Shown: positions 36,700 through 47,760 of the stretch, in pieces
Position numbering within the stretch: position 1 is the first letter of the stretch
How the letters are laid out: every line of letters begins with the position of its first letter
Origin: Hippophae tibetana
Lineage: Eukaryota; Streptophyta; Magnoliopsida; Rosales; Elaeagnaceae
Direction: 5' to 3'
Assembly (NCBI GenBank): GCA_037013495.1
Contig: CM072801.1
Location: 14,313,501 to 14,377,500, forward strand
Length of the DNA stretch: 64,000 bases
The notes under the pieces: model-generated
What the model was told of the DNA's origin: nothing
The model's input: the letters and a program-made list of their open reading frames with translations, nothing else
The model's database searches: none
Position numbers and translations under genes: made by a program

Positions 36700-39600
36700 C
36701 CATGGATAATACCCGAGCCGATGAAAGATTAAGACTAGCTAAGGAGCTAGCACTAGAGAATAATGTTACACCTACGCATAAGAAGGTTCAGGCTTAACCT
36801 TGCACTAACTCACTAGAGGAGGTTGATCCTCAAAGGGAATTGGCGCAACAACTCCTCGAGCTTAAAAGAAAACTCAATGAAATGAGATAAGAAAATAGGG
36901 CATTACATGCTTATACAGAGGATGTTCCATAGGTAGGCCTAGTTGATAATTTGATTGAGAAGTGTAAGTTATATAGGCCTCTATGTCGTTGTTGGCTTCA
37001 CGTGTGTAAAACACGAAGTCTATTTATTTTACTTAATGTATCTATCTTCTTCTATGTAAGACTCGTTACTAGGAATAAGTAATTCACACATGCATATAGT
37101 TAGGTATACTTTTTATACGAGCATCTTTACACACACCACGGGGTTGGTTTTTATAGTGTGCATGTTAAGTGGAGTGTTGATTTTTTGCGAAAGAGCATGA
37201 GAATGAGTTATTTTTTGCTTGTGTTTTTGGTTTATTTCGTGTGCAAGTATTTATGAAAATTGCTTGAAAATTGTTGGAAACAAAAAAAATATGATTTTTA
37301 GCACCTTGCCACCACCTTTAGCGATTTATTTGGAAAGGTGGTTAACGAGATGGCCATCTGAGTTTCTATAAATACCCCTTCATTTCTTCTTATTTGGAAT
37401 CCAAAAAAATGTAACGAAACTCTATTAAATTAACATCTCATTTTCTATTTTTGGATCACTAATACCTTAAGCATTATTTGGTATCAGTGATTCGTGAATA
37501 TATAAGCAAAATCGTGCTTATGAGTGATGAGTACTTAAGATGATGTTTGTAAGTAGATTGTATATAAGCTGTGTGTCGACTAGATGTATCTTAGATGCAA
37601 ATGTTTATTTGTGAGAACCTCATTATGAGAGTGAGCTATGTTAAATACATTGAGTTCTCATATCTCTTATTGTGTGCAATAAGATATAGGTTTTTTGAGT
37701 TTGATGCTAGTTTTCAAGATTAGGAGTTGTCACACTTTTGGTTATTGATCTGTAGTTACTAATCATACCACATTAGATGGTGTGGGCTTTAAAGAAGAGC
37801 CAATTTCATGTGTCGAACTAGGTCATTACGGAAATAGCAAGAAAGAGCAACAATAGATAGTTCGGATAGAGGTTTCAGTTCATAAAGGTATTGGTGATTT
37901 TATTTTCTGTCAGAGATATAACTGTTTTATTAATTAGTAGATTATTTGTTGTTGAGTGGTTTTCTTAAGCAACCCAAGGATGTTACCACATAGATAGGGT
38001 TTCTATGTGGGTTTACCTCGTTATATCTGGTGTTGTGCATGCTTTAATGTGTGGCTAGTACAATCAAAGTTTAAATAGTGTATATTTCTACTTATTAAAG
38101 TTTAAAATCTGATTAGAAAGTTTTTATTATTTATTGTTAGCTTTCTAATTTTGAATATTGCTTCTACTTTATACTATCTGCCTATTATTATTTGTCAGTA
38201 TATCTCTCTCTATTGTTTACCTATTTGAGTTGAGTCCTTAAGAAGTTAGTATCTTTTTAACATGATTATGTATCGAGTCTTAGACTTGTTCTTTGTGGTC
38301 ATGCTTGATTAGATTGTGTGTTAGTATAATTTACCTTTTTATTTGTATATGAGTTTTGTGTGAGTCTCTAAGGAGTCTGAATCTCCTTACCCTTGAAGTG
38401 TAACAAATGTAAAACTCTTTATTATGCTTTGGTATGTAATGTTTGATTACATGTTGCGTGATATTTGTTATGTTTATGTATGCTACTAGCCTGAACAAGA
38501 GCCTTTGAGGCACATTATCACTAGTGTGTTTATTATAGTTTCTTCTTTCTTACTATAGGTTATTTTTGATTTGTGTTAAATTGAGCATGATATTTTATAC
38601 TTCCACTTTGTTAATTTCTCAATTCATATTTTGAAGCCTGCTTGGCCGAATTAATATAGAGCTTGCAAAAAGATTCCATGAGTTGGCGTTTCTAACCCTA
38701 ATCTAAGTCCCAATCCTAGTTGGGTTGAAAAAACAATTGACCCTTGTATAATTGTTCCTATGTATGAGAATCTTCAAGAAGGTTAGGTTGGTATCAAGGA
38801 TATACAAACTTGGAAGAGTGGAAGATGTAATGGAAGAGGTGCATCATAATGCCCGAGCTGAGGCACAAACAACCCAATTAAGGCCAGATGCAGCACAATA
38901 TGACAATGAATAATTGCTTGAAGGAAACATGCATCCAAACTCTTAAGGAAACAAACAAAAAACAAGATAAAGCTCTCAAGAAAACAAATAGAAAACAAGA
39001 CAAGGGTAAATCTCTCTATAATGTTGACAAATATTCTAAACAATTATGTATTTTTCCTTTCTCTTATGAAATAGATCACAATAAGCCACCTACTAAATTT
39101 AGTGCTCATAAATGTCCTCATTATCAAGGAATGAAAGATCCCATAACTCATGTCATGTACTTCAAGACAACCATGACTCTTGTAAGTCTTACACGAAATA
39201 AAAGACATGTTATGATGTGTAAGCTCTTAGTAGCTACCTTATGTGATGGTGTGGTTTAATAACCTGCATCTCATTCTATAACTTCCTTCACACAGTTTTC
39301 TAAGTTATTCATCAGTAATTACGCAAGCAACAAGCCTATGAGGAAGGATTCTTATCATTTTTTCTCAATCACTTAGGAAAATGATGAATCTATGGAATAA
39401 TAAATGAGAAGATTCAGATATGCAAAGTTGGGAATCATAGACTGTCCCAGTTCGATAGCAATGGAAGCATTCAACAAGGTTTATTAAGAAATTTAGATTT
39501 GTTTACTAAATTGACAAAGATTATTCCATACATTATGGAAAAGGCTTATGACAAGACTAGAAAATTTGTAAACCTTGAGAGAAAGCTAAAACTTGGTAGA

Positions 39601-40195
39601 AAATATAAGTCGGTTATGGAAGATGCCCCCGAGAAAGAAAAAAAAGAATAGGTCCAAACAAAATGATTCAAGATAAAATGTTCGCCAATAAAAATGAATG
39701 CTTCACCCTAAATCATAGAGGAAGAGGTCAATGGTTTAGAAATTTAGGACCTCAGGATAAAGCACTCTCACCTTTTAGAGGTCCACCTCTAAGAATAAGC
39801 TTGACTCAGGTTGTTTTGAGACTAAAGAACGAAAAAAACATCCAATGGTTACCAAAGATAAGGGCATCTTCACGAGACACTTTCAAATGATGCACCTTTC
39901 ATGAGGACATAAGGCACGAGATGCAAGACTGAAGAAAATTAACGAAAGAAACAGAAGATCTGTTATTCACAGAATATCTAGTTGACCTTGTGGAAAATGA
40001 TAATAGATTGACGAACCATCAACCTCAATGAGAAGTATTGAGATTACTTGCACCACCTATCAATAGGATAGACCCACACAATAATGACAATGTGACCACG
40101 ATACACTATATACATGGAGGACCTCAACTTAATAGAGCTTCCAATAATGTGCAAAAGAGGTACATTCGAGAAGTAATTTGTATATTTTTTTCTAA
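36700..40195 (+). pseudogene. Ty3/gypsy gag relic, interrupted
   Basis: The gag start reads MDNTRADERLRLAKELALEN at 36702, followed by a coiled-coil-like segment with QRELAQQLLELKRKLNEM (36836-36890). After an interruption the core returns at 39060-39260: PPTKFSAHKCPHYQGMKDPI, then MCKLLVATLCDGVV, matching the P..F..P....Y.G..DP...H and MCK.F..TL.G.A pattern of gypsy gag. Further right, a CxFHxDxxHxxxD motif (CTFHEDIRHEMQD, about 39891-39929) and GGPQLNRASNNVQKRYIREV (40117-40176) match the C-terminal part of Tat-like gags. Frameshifts and stops are frequent. No pol follows: a MITE and a copia fragment take over at 40.2 kb. Confidence 0.75.
36964..38640 (+). mobile_element. Putative copia LTR fragment inserted in the gypsy gag
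   Basis: The gypsy gag translation breaks off near 36960 and resumes only near 38.7 kb. The intervening block begins TGTAAGTTATATAGG and contains, at about 37480, TTTGGTATCAGTGATTCG, very close to the initiator-Met primer-binding site (TGGTATCAGAGC) that follows a copia 5' LTR. An LTR of about 36964-37472 is therefore plausible. No second LTR or coding region was found, so it would be a truncated copy. The right edge is uncertain. Confidence 0.45.
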
Positions 40196-40209
40196 ATGAA
40201 TAACACACA

Positions 40210-40478
40210 CACTATATTATTTGATTTAGGTTTTAAAAAGCCTAAGACTTTTATTAATTAGATCATAGTAATTTAATAATCGTGACTATATAAGTTTGTT
40301 TATAATTAAGTATTTTTTTATAATTTAACTTATGGTTATGGTTACTGATAAAAATCGAGGTTATATGTATACACTATGGTCACAAATTTTATTAGACTGT
40401 GACCAAAACCCTAAGGCTTTGGTTTTTAAAAAGACTATGACTAAATTTTTGTTATCAAAGATCATTATTTTAGTAGTG
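40210..40478. mobile_element. Small CACTA-like MITE
   Basis: Starts CACTATATTATTTGA and ends TTATTTTAGTAGTG, so both ends carry CACTA-type termini. Inner sequences are also inverted: AGGTTTTAAAAAGCCTAAG near the left end and CTAAGGCTTTGGTTTTTAAA near the right. No matching 3-bp target duplication is visible. It lies exactly between the gypsy gag and the copia fragment. Confidence 0.5.
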
Positions 40479-40479
40479 T

Positions 40480-41720
40480 GTCGACACAACTAGTTATTGT
40501 AAGTGATTTTGTGCCTAGGTAGAAGTTGATTATGTACATCTTTGATGATTAAGCTCATATTATAATCCTTGTATTTGTTCCATTAACAATAGGATTGATG
40601 ATGCATTTGTGGAATAGATGTAATTTCAGTTACTTTCTCAAGAAAACTTGTTAGAATAACAAGTTAAATATGTGACTGGTCAAATGGCTAGAGAAAAACT
40701 TGCTATAGGTCTACCTAGCAAAAACAAAAACAGTGGATCTAATAATTTTGGAGGAGGTTGTGAACAATTTTAGAATTAGGCAAACAACAACTTTGTAAGG
40801 GGTCAAGGAAGATGAGGTTTTAATGGTTCTCCCTATAATAACGGCAGTAGAACAAACAACAGTACCAATGGTCATGAACACATACAAAAAAGAATGTGCA
40901 ATGCCAATTTTGTTGGAAGATTGGACATATTGCATAAAATTATTTCACTTTAAAGAATTTGTTAGGTGTTAGTCTTTCTATTGGTCAGACAGGTTCAAAT
41001 AAAAGGCAATCTGCCTTTCTTGCTTCACAATATCATCCTCATAAAGGTAAGAATGGAAATCCTCCTGCTTCTTAGATCTTGGACAATAGAGCTACTATTC
41101 ATATGACTAGTGATGTGGGAAATCTTGACAATGCAGTTCCATATGTGGGCTTCATATTAACAAAACTTATTTTTCTTTATACAATGTCTTGCATACTCTT
41201 AACCTTAGTGCTAATTTGATTTATGTACAAAAACTATGTTTGGAAAATAATGTTTTCATAGAATTTCATGCACATTATTTTTGTGTCAAGGACAACAATA
41301 TGATAAAGGTGCTTCATCAAGGAATGGTTGATTATGGTTTGTTCAAGTTCCTTAGAAAGAATGTTGTTAGAGATGGATATGACAACTCAGGCTTGTTGGC
41401 TTTGAATTCTACTTGGCATGATCAACTTGATCATGTCTCTGATGTAATAGTTAATAAATTTTTATATAGTATTGGTTGTAAAACACTGTCTTTTTAGGAT
41501 TTTGTTATTTGCACTGCATGTGCAATGTAAAATCTTATAAGTTGCCTTTTGTTTCACAACATGTAATAATGTTTAAGACTTTTGAACTTGTTTACTTAGA
41601 CATTTGGAGTTATGTACCTTCTAATATAATTGAATTTAGACTATTTTTTAAATTATTGGAACTCTTAAAAAATTATATTCTTGATACACAAATTTTGTAT
41701 TTGATAAATAACTCGTAAGT
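40480..41720 (+). pseudogene. Truncated copia gag-protease-pre-integrase fragment
   Basis: The + strand reads, with frame changes, a Gly/Asn-rich gag tail (KNKNSGSNNFGGG, about 40720), a decayed CCHC region (40895-40945), a protease-adjacent segment and an open frame at 41189-41497. That frame begins MHTLNLSANLIYVQKLCLEN, like the LHVPNLSKNLISVSKLC block of copia, and includes TWHDQLDHVSD, the degraded LWH.RLGH motif of the GAG-pre-integrase domain. The similarity fades near 41720. No LTRs were found. Confidence 0.75.
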
Positions 41721-42689
41721 ATACAAATTATTTTATATAAAATGACAAATATACTTTCAAGGTCGGTCTAAAAAGAAACTACGTGATTTTAAATAATTCA
41801 ATAAAACTCTTAAAACAAACACAAAAATAAACATAAACATTTTGTATAATATTTTGGTTTTAAAAACATATAAACTAATAAAATAAAATTAAAGATAAAA
41901 GTAAAAATGATTCAACATGTATATTAGTCAGTTAATCTTGTTTGGTTAATATTAATTAGGTTATTAAATATATAAATTTATAGTTTTTTATGAAAATATC
42001 ATAAGGTGAAGATCATATTCTTTGTTAATAAAAAATAATTAATATCCTAAGGTTAGGATTATCAATTAATTTAAATTAAATTATAATTTATTTCGAAGAA
42101 AATAAAAAACCATATAAATCATTGGTTAAGGCGGAACACATAACTTAGACTCTCATTCAAAATGTGTAAATTAGATTTTAGATTGATATATCTAAAACCT
42201 AAATTTTTTATTTGAAATCTATTACAAAAAATATGTTCTTAATATATTTTTTGATAATAAATCTTGTAAAATATTTGAAATAGAATCATTATTATAAAAT
42301 AGATCTAGATAATCACATCCTAGGATCTAACTTTTAGATTTTAAATCTATTACGAAAAATATATCATCAATATATTTTTCTCTAATAAACTTTGTGTAAG
42401 TCTTGAATGAAGAAATAAAAATCAATTTATTTTATAAAAATGTTAACCTAAATTAATATTTCACAAGCATAAAAAATAACTAATATATTATAGTAATATT
42501 TAACCATACATGCTTAGATTTAATAAATTAAAAATAACATTCAAAATTATATATAAAATTAATTCTGTAAATAATAGAATACAATTAAAATTAATACCTT
42601 AATTGTATTCTTATAGATAATTTCAATAGCAATTTATTATATAAAAATCTCCATAAAGATCTACCTACACTTTTTAATTAATCAAAACT
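41721..42689. other. AT-rich spacer
   Basis: No gene recognised. Between 42160 and 42400 an AAATCTATTAC.AAAAATAT motif recurs (42217 and 42343), which looks like a short diverged direct repeat. Confidence 0.45.
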
Positions 42690-43515
42690 CACTACTATAA
42701 CAGACTTTAAATGAAATAACTTAAAATTTAAAGTTGATTCAACACGTGAACCGACTTTAATTTTTTTTTTTAAATTTACTCATTTTCTATTATACTCAAA
42801 TAAAAACATATATTCAAGCAGAAAAAAAAACAAAAACAGTTTAACAAATAGTTCAAATAATAACAATATTTGAAAAATAAAATATTAATTAATAGTAGAA
42901 AAATTACCATGATTTTGTTATATTTTATTCAAGATTATCATATTCTTCTCCTGATGTTATAATACAAATCTACATATATAATACAAAAATTATGCACATA
43001 AATAATAACACATAATAACAGAAAAAATATGAATAATAAGTACGTAAAATTAATAGAAATACTTACAAAAGTAAATGAAGTGACAAAATGAAAGAAAGGA
43101 AGAAAAAATGGTGTTTTGTAAGTAAGAAATGAGTATAATTTTTTTGAGTATTTTGTTCAAAAAAATAGGGGATCTAAAAGATTAGTTAGAGAGGAAGAAA
43201 ACCCACTAACCGACGTTGGAATTGGTAGTCGTAGGTGGTCGAAAGAATCTGGGGAAGAAAAAAGAGAAAAGAATTTATCTACATGTGTAGCGTCGGTTCT
43301 AGGTGTCAACCGACGTTATGCGACGTGGATAACGTCAATTTCAGGTGTTAACCGATGTTATGCGACGTGGATAACGTCGGTTCCAGGTGTCAACCGACGC
43401 TACGTTTACGCATAGCGTCGGTTCTACACCAAACCGACTTTAAATTCATTATAAGTCAATTTTTTTCCAAAAACTGACTTTACATATCGACTTAAATATT
43501 CATTTTGTAGTAGTG
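42690..43515. mobile_element. Non-autonomous CACTA transposon
   Basis: An 826-bp element starting CACTACTATAACAGAC and ending TTTTGTAGTAGTG, that is, CACTACTA-type terminal inverted repeats. The 3-bp flanks are ACT on both sides (42687-42689 and 43516-43518), the target duplication size of CACTA elements. Subterminal motifs CCGACTTTAA (about 42752) and CCGACTTTAAATTC (about 43434), and an array of palindromic GACGTTAT units, fit the subterminal transposase-binding repeats of this superfamily. No transposase is encoded. Confidence 0.88.
43296..43425. repeat. 42-bp palindromic tandem array inside the CACTA element
   Basis: The motif AACCGACG/AACCGATG starts at 43308, 43350 and 43392, a strict 42-bp period. 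Each unit can fold: arms AACCGACGTTAT and ATAACGTCGGTT flank GCGACGTGG, and the third unit has arms AACCGACGCTA and TAGCGTCGGTT. It is CpG-rich in an otherwise AT-rich window. Confidence 0.9.
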
Positions 43516-46107
43516 ACTACTACATAAAATTAAAAATTATTACAAAATTCTTAAAAAGAAATCGTTGAAACTCATAATTGTTCTAGAGTTTTGGTGTGTC
43601 TATAACTCAGGTATGGGTTTATATAAGTCGAAAAAGAAAAAGAATAGAAAATAATATATCATAAGGTTACACATTGTTGCACACTTTTCCACTCTCATTA
43701 CATACGTTGATTCTAATACGGGTTCAATTGCAATTTGAGAGACTCGCGTCGTAGCCCATATTAATTACCTCTGTAAACTGCATTGTTTTGTTTGTCTCTA
43801 AATTTCTTTTGTATTTCATCCATTTATATTTAGTTGGTTTATAATTTTGTTCTTGGTTACAATTAAGTGCTTTTAAGTATAATTTTTCAAATATTTATAA
43901 ATTAAATCATTTTAAAGTCAAAAATACTAAAAAAAAAATAACAAAACATACCCATAATTTTAGAAATATAAATTTACTAAAATAATGATAAAATTATGTA
44001 AATATATTTTTGATATAAAAATGTAAATAAATGATGTAATATTTAATATTTTTTGAACAACTACACTTAATTTTGGAAATCATCTATAAGATGATATGAT
44101 TAATCTAATTTCTTATTCTAGTTATTTTTATAAAAAATAGTTTTATTTCAGAATTTAAACTGAAATTATTAATTAAAATAAAATTTACAATATGATGTTA
44201 TAAACTTAACATTTTAATTAAATTTATCAATAATTTTTAAATTTTAAATCAAATTATTTAAATTAAAATGTAAGTAAATAAAATTATTAATGTTTTAAAT
44301 TAAGATGCCAAACTTTTTATATATTATAATAATAGAAATAATTTTACCCGTTCTGTAAAAGAACTCCTTCGTTCAGATAACTTTAGATTGTAGTTTTAAT
44401 ATAATCGTTATTTATTATTTTTAAAATATGTTTTTCACTAATTAAAATGTTTCTCTCCTCACTTACTATTAAATATTTCCTTTTTAAAAAGATCTCTTCA
44501 ACAATCAATTTATTATTAAATTTAAAAATTATTAAAATATTCTTTTGTCTTTAATATATTTGTTCTGTATCAATTACAATTTACTAGATGTATTTTCTAC
44601 GATTTTAAAAATTAATAAAAAATATATTATAAAAACAACAAAATATGATAAAATAATAACTCTATCTCTTTTAAATTATATTAAATTTTAAAATTTTTTT
44701 ACCCATATTCTAATAGAATAAATAATTTCTCGTCCCACATGTCTTGTTAGAAATCATGCTTAGTGGGACTTTAACTTAAATGAAGAGATGTTATTAAAGA
44801 TCGATTCTACTCCTCCATATACTCAGAATTGACATGACATTGATTATATATATATATATATATATATATTCACACAAAAATCACTAATATTATACCGGAT
44901 TGTAAAATTACATAAGAAGATAAATCACTTCATTCATTTTTAAAATAATTTTATAACGTATCATAATATAAATAATTTAAATACAAAAATAAATATAAAC
45001 TTGTGGCTACCCACTTCCACGTTACTTTTCTAGGCTTTCTAGGCTAGTTAAGCAATTAACCTTGATTGAGATTAAAAAAAAATTAAACTAAATAAAAAAT
45101 AAAATGAAAAAATTAATTAACCCACTCTTCTCTTCTCATTCTCTCTTGCAAAAATTTCCATTAAATCATCATATGTAAAATTTAAGCCACGTAACTCTCA
45201 CGAAGCTCCACGAAATGCACATCCCAAGCATTTTGTAGAGCCACATCTGCACATTTAGCTGAAGATGCACAATTTTTTCATTACAAGAGAGATTATTAGC
45301 TGTCCTATAATACAGATACTCCAACCTAATAAAATTCAAAATTATTACAATTTTATTTTTAGAAAAACAAAACAAATACCAAATATTTCATAAAGATAAA
45401 ACAATATGATTAATATAATATATTCTAAAAATAATAAATAACAGCCCTTAAATAACCACCCCTATTGGTCCTATGCCTTTAGGGTCGCCATCTTCATCCT
45501 TTCAAGCTTCATCAAAATTAAACTTGAGGACCCATGAAGGTGACAGTGGCCAGATGAATATTGTTATATTCTTCTATTCTTTTCCCAAGTTTACGAATGC
45601 AAAGAATCTTCACATTCAATTGGTACCCAAACTCCACACTTCGATCCGTTAAAAAAAAACACTTTGTAATATAACATTCACTATCTAATTATATTCAACA
45701 CTTTTAATCCAAATTTAAAGATAATGTACTAAATATGTTACGCATTTTAATCTAAACACATTAATTCTAAACGCCATAATGCTAATCTAGTTTTTAAATT
45801 TGAACTAAATGTGTTTAAGTTTTAAACAGTAGTACTAAACATAATATTACTAAGAAAAAAAAGATCAATAGACCCAAATGTAAAATCTAACTATGTTTAA
45901 GGAGTCACGGTGTAATTTAACTCGTTAAATTTAAAGAACCTATATAATGTTGTTAAGGGGCAAACGACATTTAAGTAAATAGAAACAACAACACAGTAGA
46001 ACAGTACGGAGTTACCAACTAAAATTAGTTTCATCACTAGCAATGAGACAAAAAACTTCAAAAACAATTCGGATCATTAATCCTTTTGCAAATGCCAGAT
46101 ACTGTTT
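43516..46107. other. AT-rich spacer with a (TA)n microsatellite
   Basis: No gene recognised. A (TA)n run lies at about 44844-44869. A less AT-rich patch at 45170-45300 has no domain that I recognise. The right end should contain the 3' UTR of the S21 gene. Confidence 0.5.
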
Positions 46108-47390
46108 CTACTGCTGACGAACTTCAGCCTTCTTCTTCGTCCACAGCCGGTCAAGACCACTGTCAGCATCTCCCTATATTAGAAGGGATAAAGGAATTCA
46201 GACAATTCAAATTTATCTCTTGAACTAGTAGTGGATTTCCATAAGGAGGTGGGAAAAACACGACAAACTACTAGACAAGAAAAGAATAAAACCAAACAAT
46301 TACCTAAGAGTACACAAACTCAAACCATTTCAAACTCCACCTATTCATAAACTTCTTATAAACACCATACTTGCATTCCACTACATAGTTTACAAGATAG
46401 GAAAAACATAGAACCAAACAAGTATCCACATGCATACAACCTCAAAATCATGTGAAAGCCAACCAATAAACCATAAACTTCATCTAGAGTATTTAATGGA
46501 TGACATTTCAATGTTAAATTTTGACTATGTGGAGAAAATTGTCACAAGGCTCTTTACAATGAGGCTTACGCCCCACATTGCCTTAAGGCTCACGCCTCTC
46601 CTCATGCTAGAAAAACACCTCAAGGCATAAAAATTCTTTTTAAAACTTTGATCTAGACCCCACTTTCAAAAGTAGAAAGAATAGATTGTGACTCAGTCAT
46701 AGAACCACCCATGTAATGAAGACCTCAACAGCTACATAACCAATAATCCAAGATCAAAAGAGAAGTTAAAGAGATTAAAGAATCATACCAACTAGATTAG
46801 TGAATGAAATCATAAGAAACATTCCTTTGAGAACCAAAATATCTTATGTTCAACAAATCATAATCATAACAGATCGTGAATAGAATGATGAGCGCAAACA
46901 ATATAATGTTACAATCCTTTTGTATAAATATAATATATTTCTCTATTACAACAAAACATAAACACCGTGTTCTGAAAACATCAAAAAACCCAAATTGAAT
47001 GAAGAACCAAATCAAGAAGAATACACATGCCCAACTTCTACAGTTCAAAACAAAATTACAATATCAAAAGGAAAAAAAATATATTACTAAACCACACAAA
47101 CCTGGGCACGAACAAATCCGCAAAGAGCGAATGTGGAGAATTGGCCGGTGTAGACGCCATTCTCATCAAGATGGCCTATGTTAATCTGAACAGCGGCATG
47201 GTCCTTAGAAGTGATCAACCTATTGGTTGCAGAACTATAAAACAGAATAACAATATGAAGTTAAAATAAAAATCAAATCATATAATAATCGTAAAATCAA
47301 CACCAAAAAGGAAAAATAAAGCTTCCGTGGAATTAAATACCATTTTCGTGGAATGTACAACTCGGTAATGACTCCTTCTTCGTTTTGCAT
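46108..47390 (-). CDS. RPS21: 40S ribosomal protein S21 (eS21)
   Basis: Three coding exons, right to left: 47390-47341, 47234-47102 and 46173-46108, 249 bp in phase, encoding 82 residues, exactly the usual plant length. The protein starts [20 protein letters not shown], continues [20 protein letters not shown] and [20 protein letters not shown], and ends [10 protein letters not shown]. It is a component of the cytosolic small ribosomal subunit. Codon 17 (Cys) is split across intron 1. All introns are GT-AG, and intron 2 (46174-47101) is the larger. No gene of related function lies nearby. Each exon is too short to be seen as a long frame, so it is easily missed; the assignment rests on continuous family likeness over the full protein. 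Confidence 0.97.
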
Positions 47391-47760
47391 ATTGACTAGG
47401 CTTTGAATTTACTCAAAAAAACCTGTTTCAGTAAACATCAATCAGAAAGTTACAGATCCAGAAAAATCACAACGCTGATAGAGAGATCGAGTATGATGAA
47501 TAGACAAAGGAAAAGGAACTGGAAGGAGAGTGAAAATACCCGAGCGGCGGAAGAGAAGAGTGAGCTGGTAATTAGGGTTAGCGTTTCGAAAGAAAAGAAA
47601 ATGGTGTTTACTGAACCCTAGTTTACAAAATTCGACATTATAGAAGTGCTGAAGTGGGTATTGAACACTGACCCAGCCTGCATCTATTTAATCTCTTGGG
47701 TTGGAGATTAAGGACCCATAGTAGCTAGCTATTAAGCCCAATATTCTCTTTACCCAATCT
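47391..47760 (-). promoter_or_regulatory. RPS21 leader and promoter: leader intron, telo-box, site II motif
   Basis: On the minus strand a leader exon ending near CTTCCGCCGCTCG (about 47540) is followed by a donor-like GGTATTTTC, and an acceptor AAACAG precedes GTTTTTTTGAG at about 47435, giving a probable leader intron. Upstream, the telo-box-like TAACCCTAAT (complement of 47571-47580) lies in CT-rich sequence, and a TGGGCT site II motif (complement of 47735-47740) lies about 155 bp further. This pairing is typical of plant ribosomal protein promoters. The transcription start was not determined. Confidence 0.65.
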
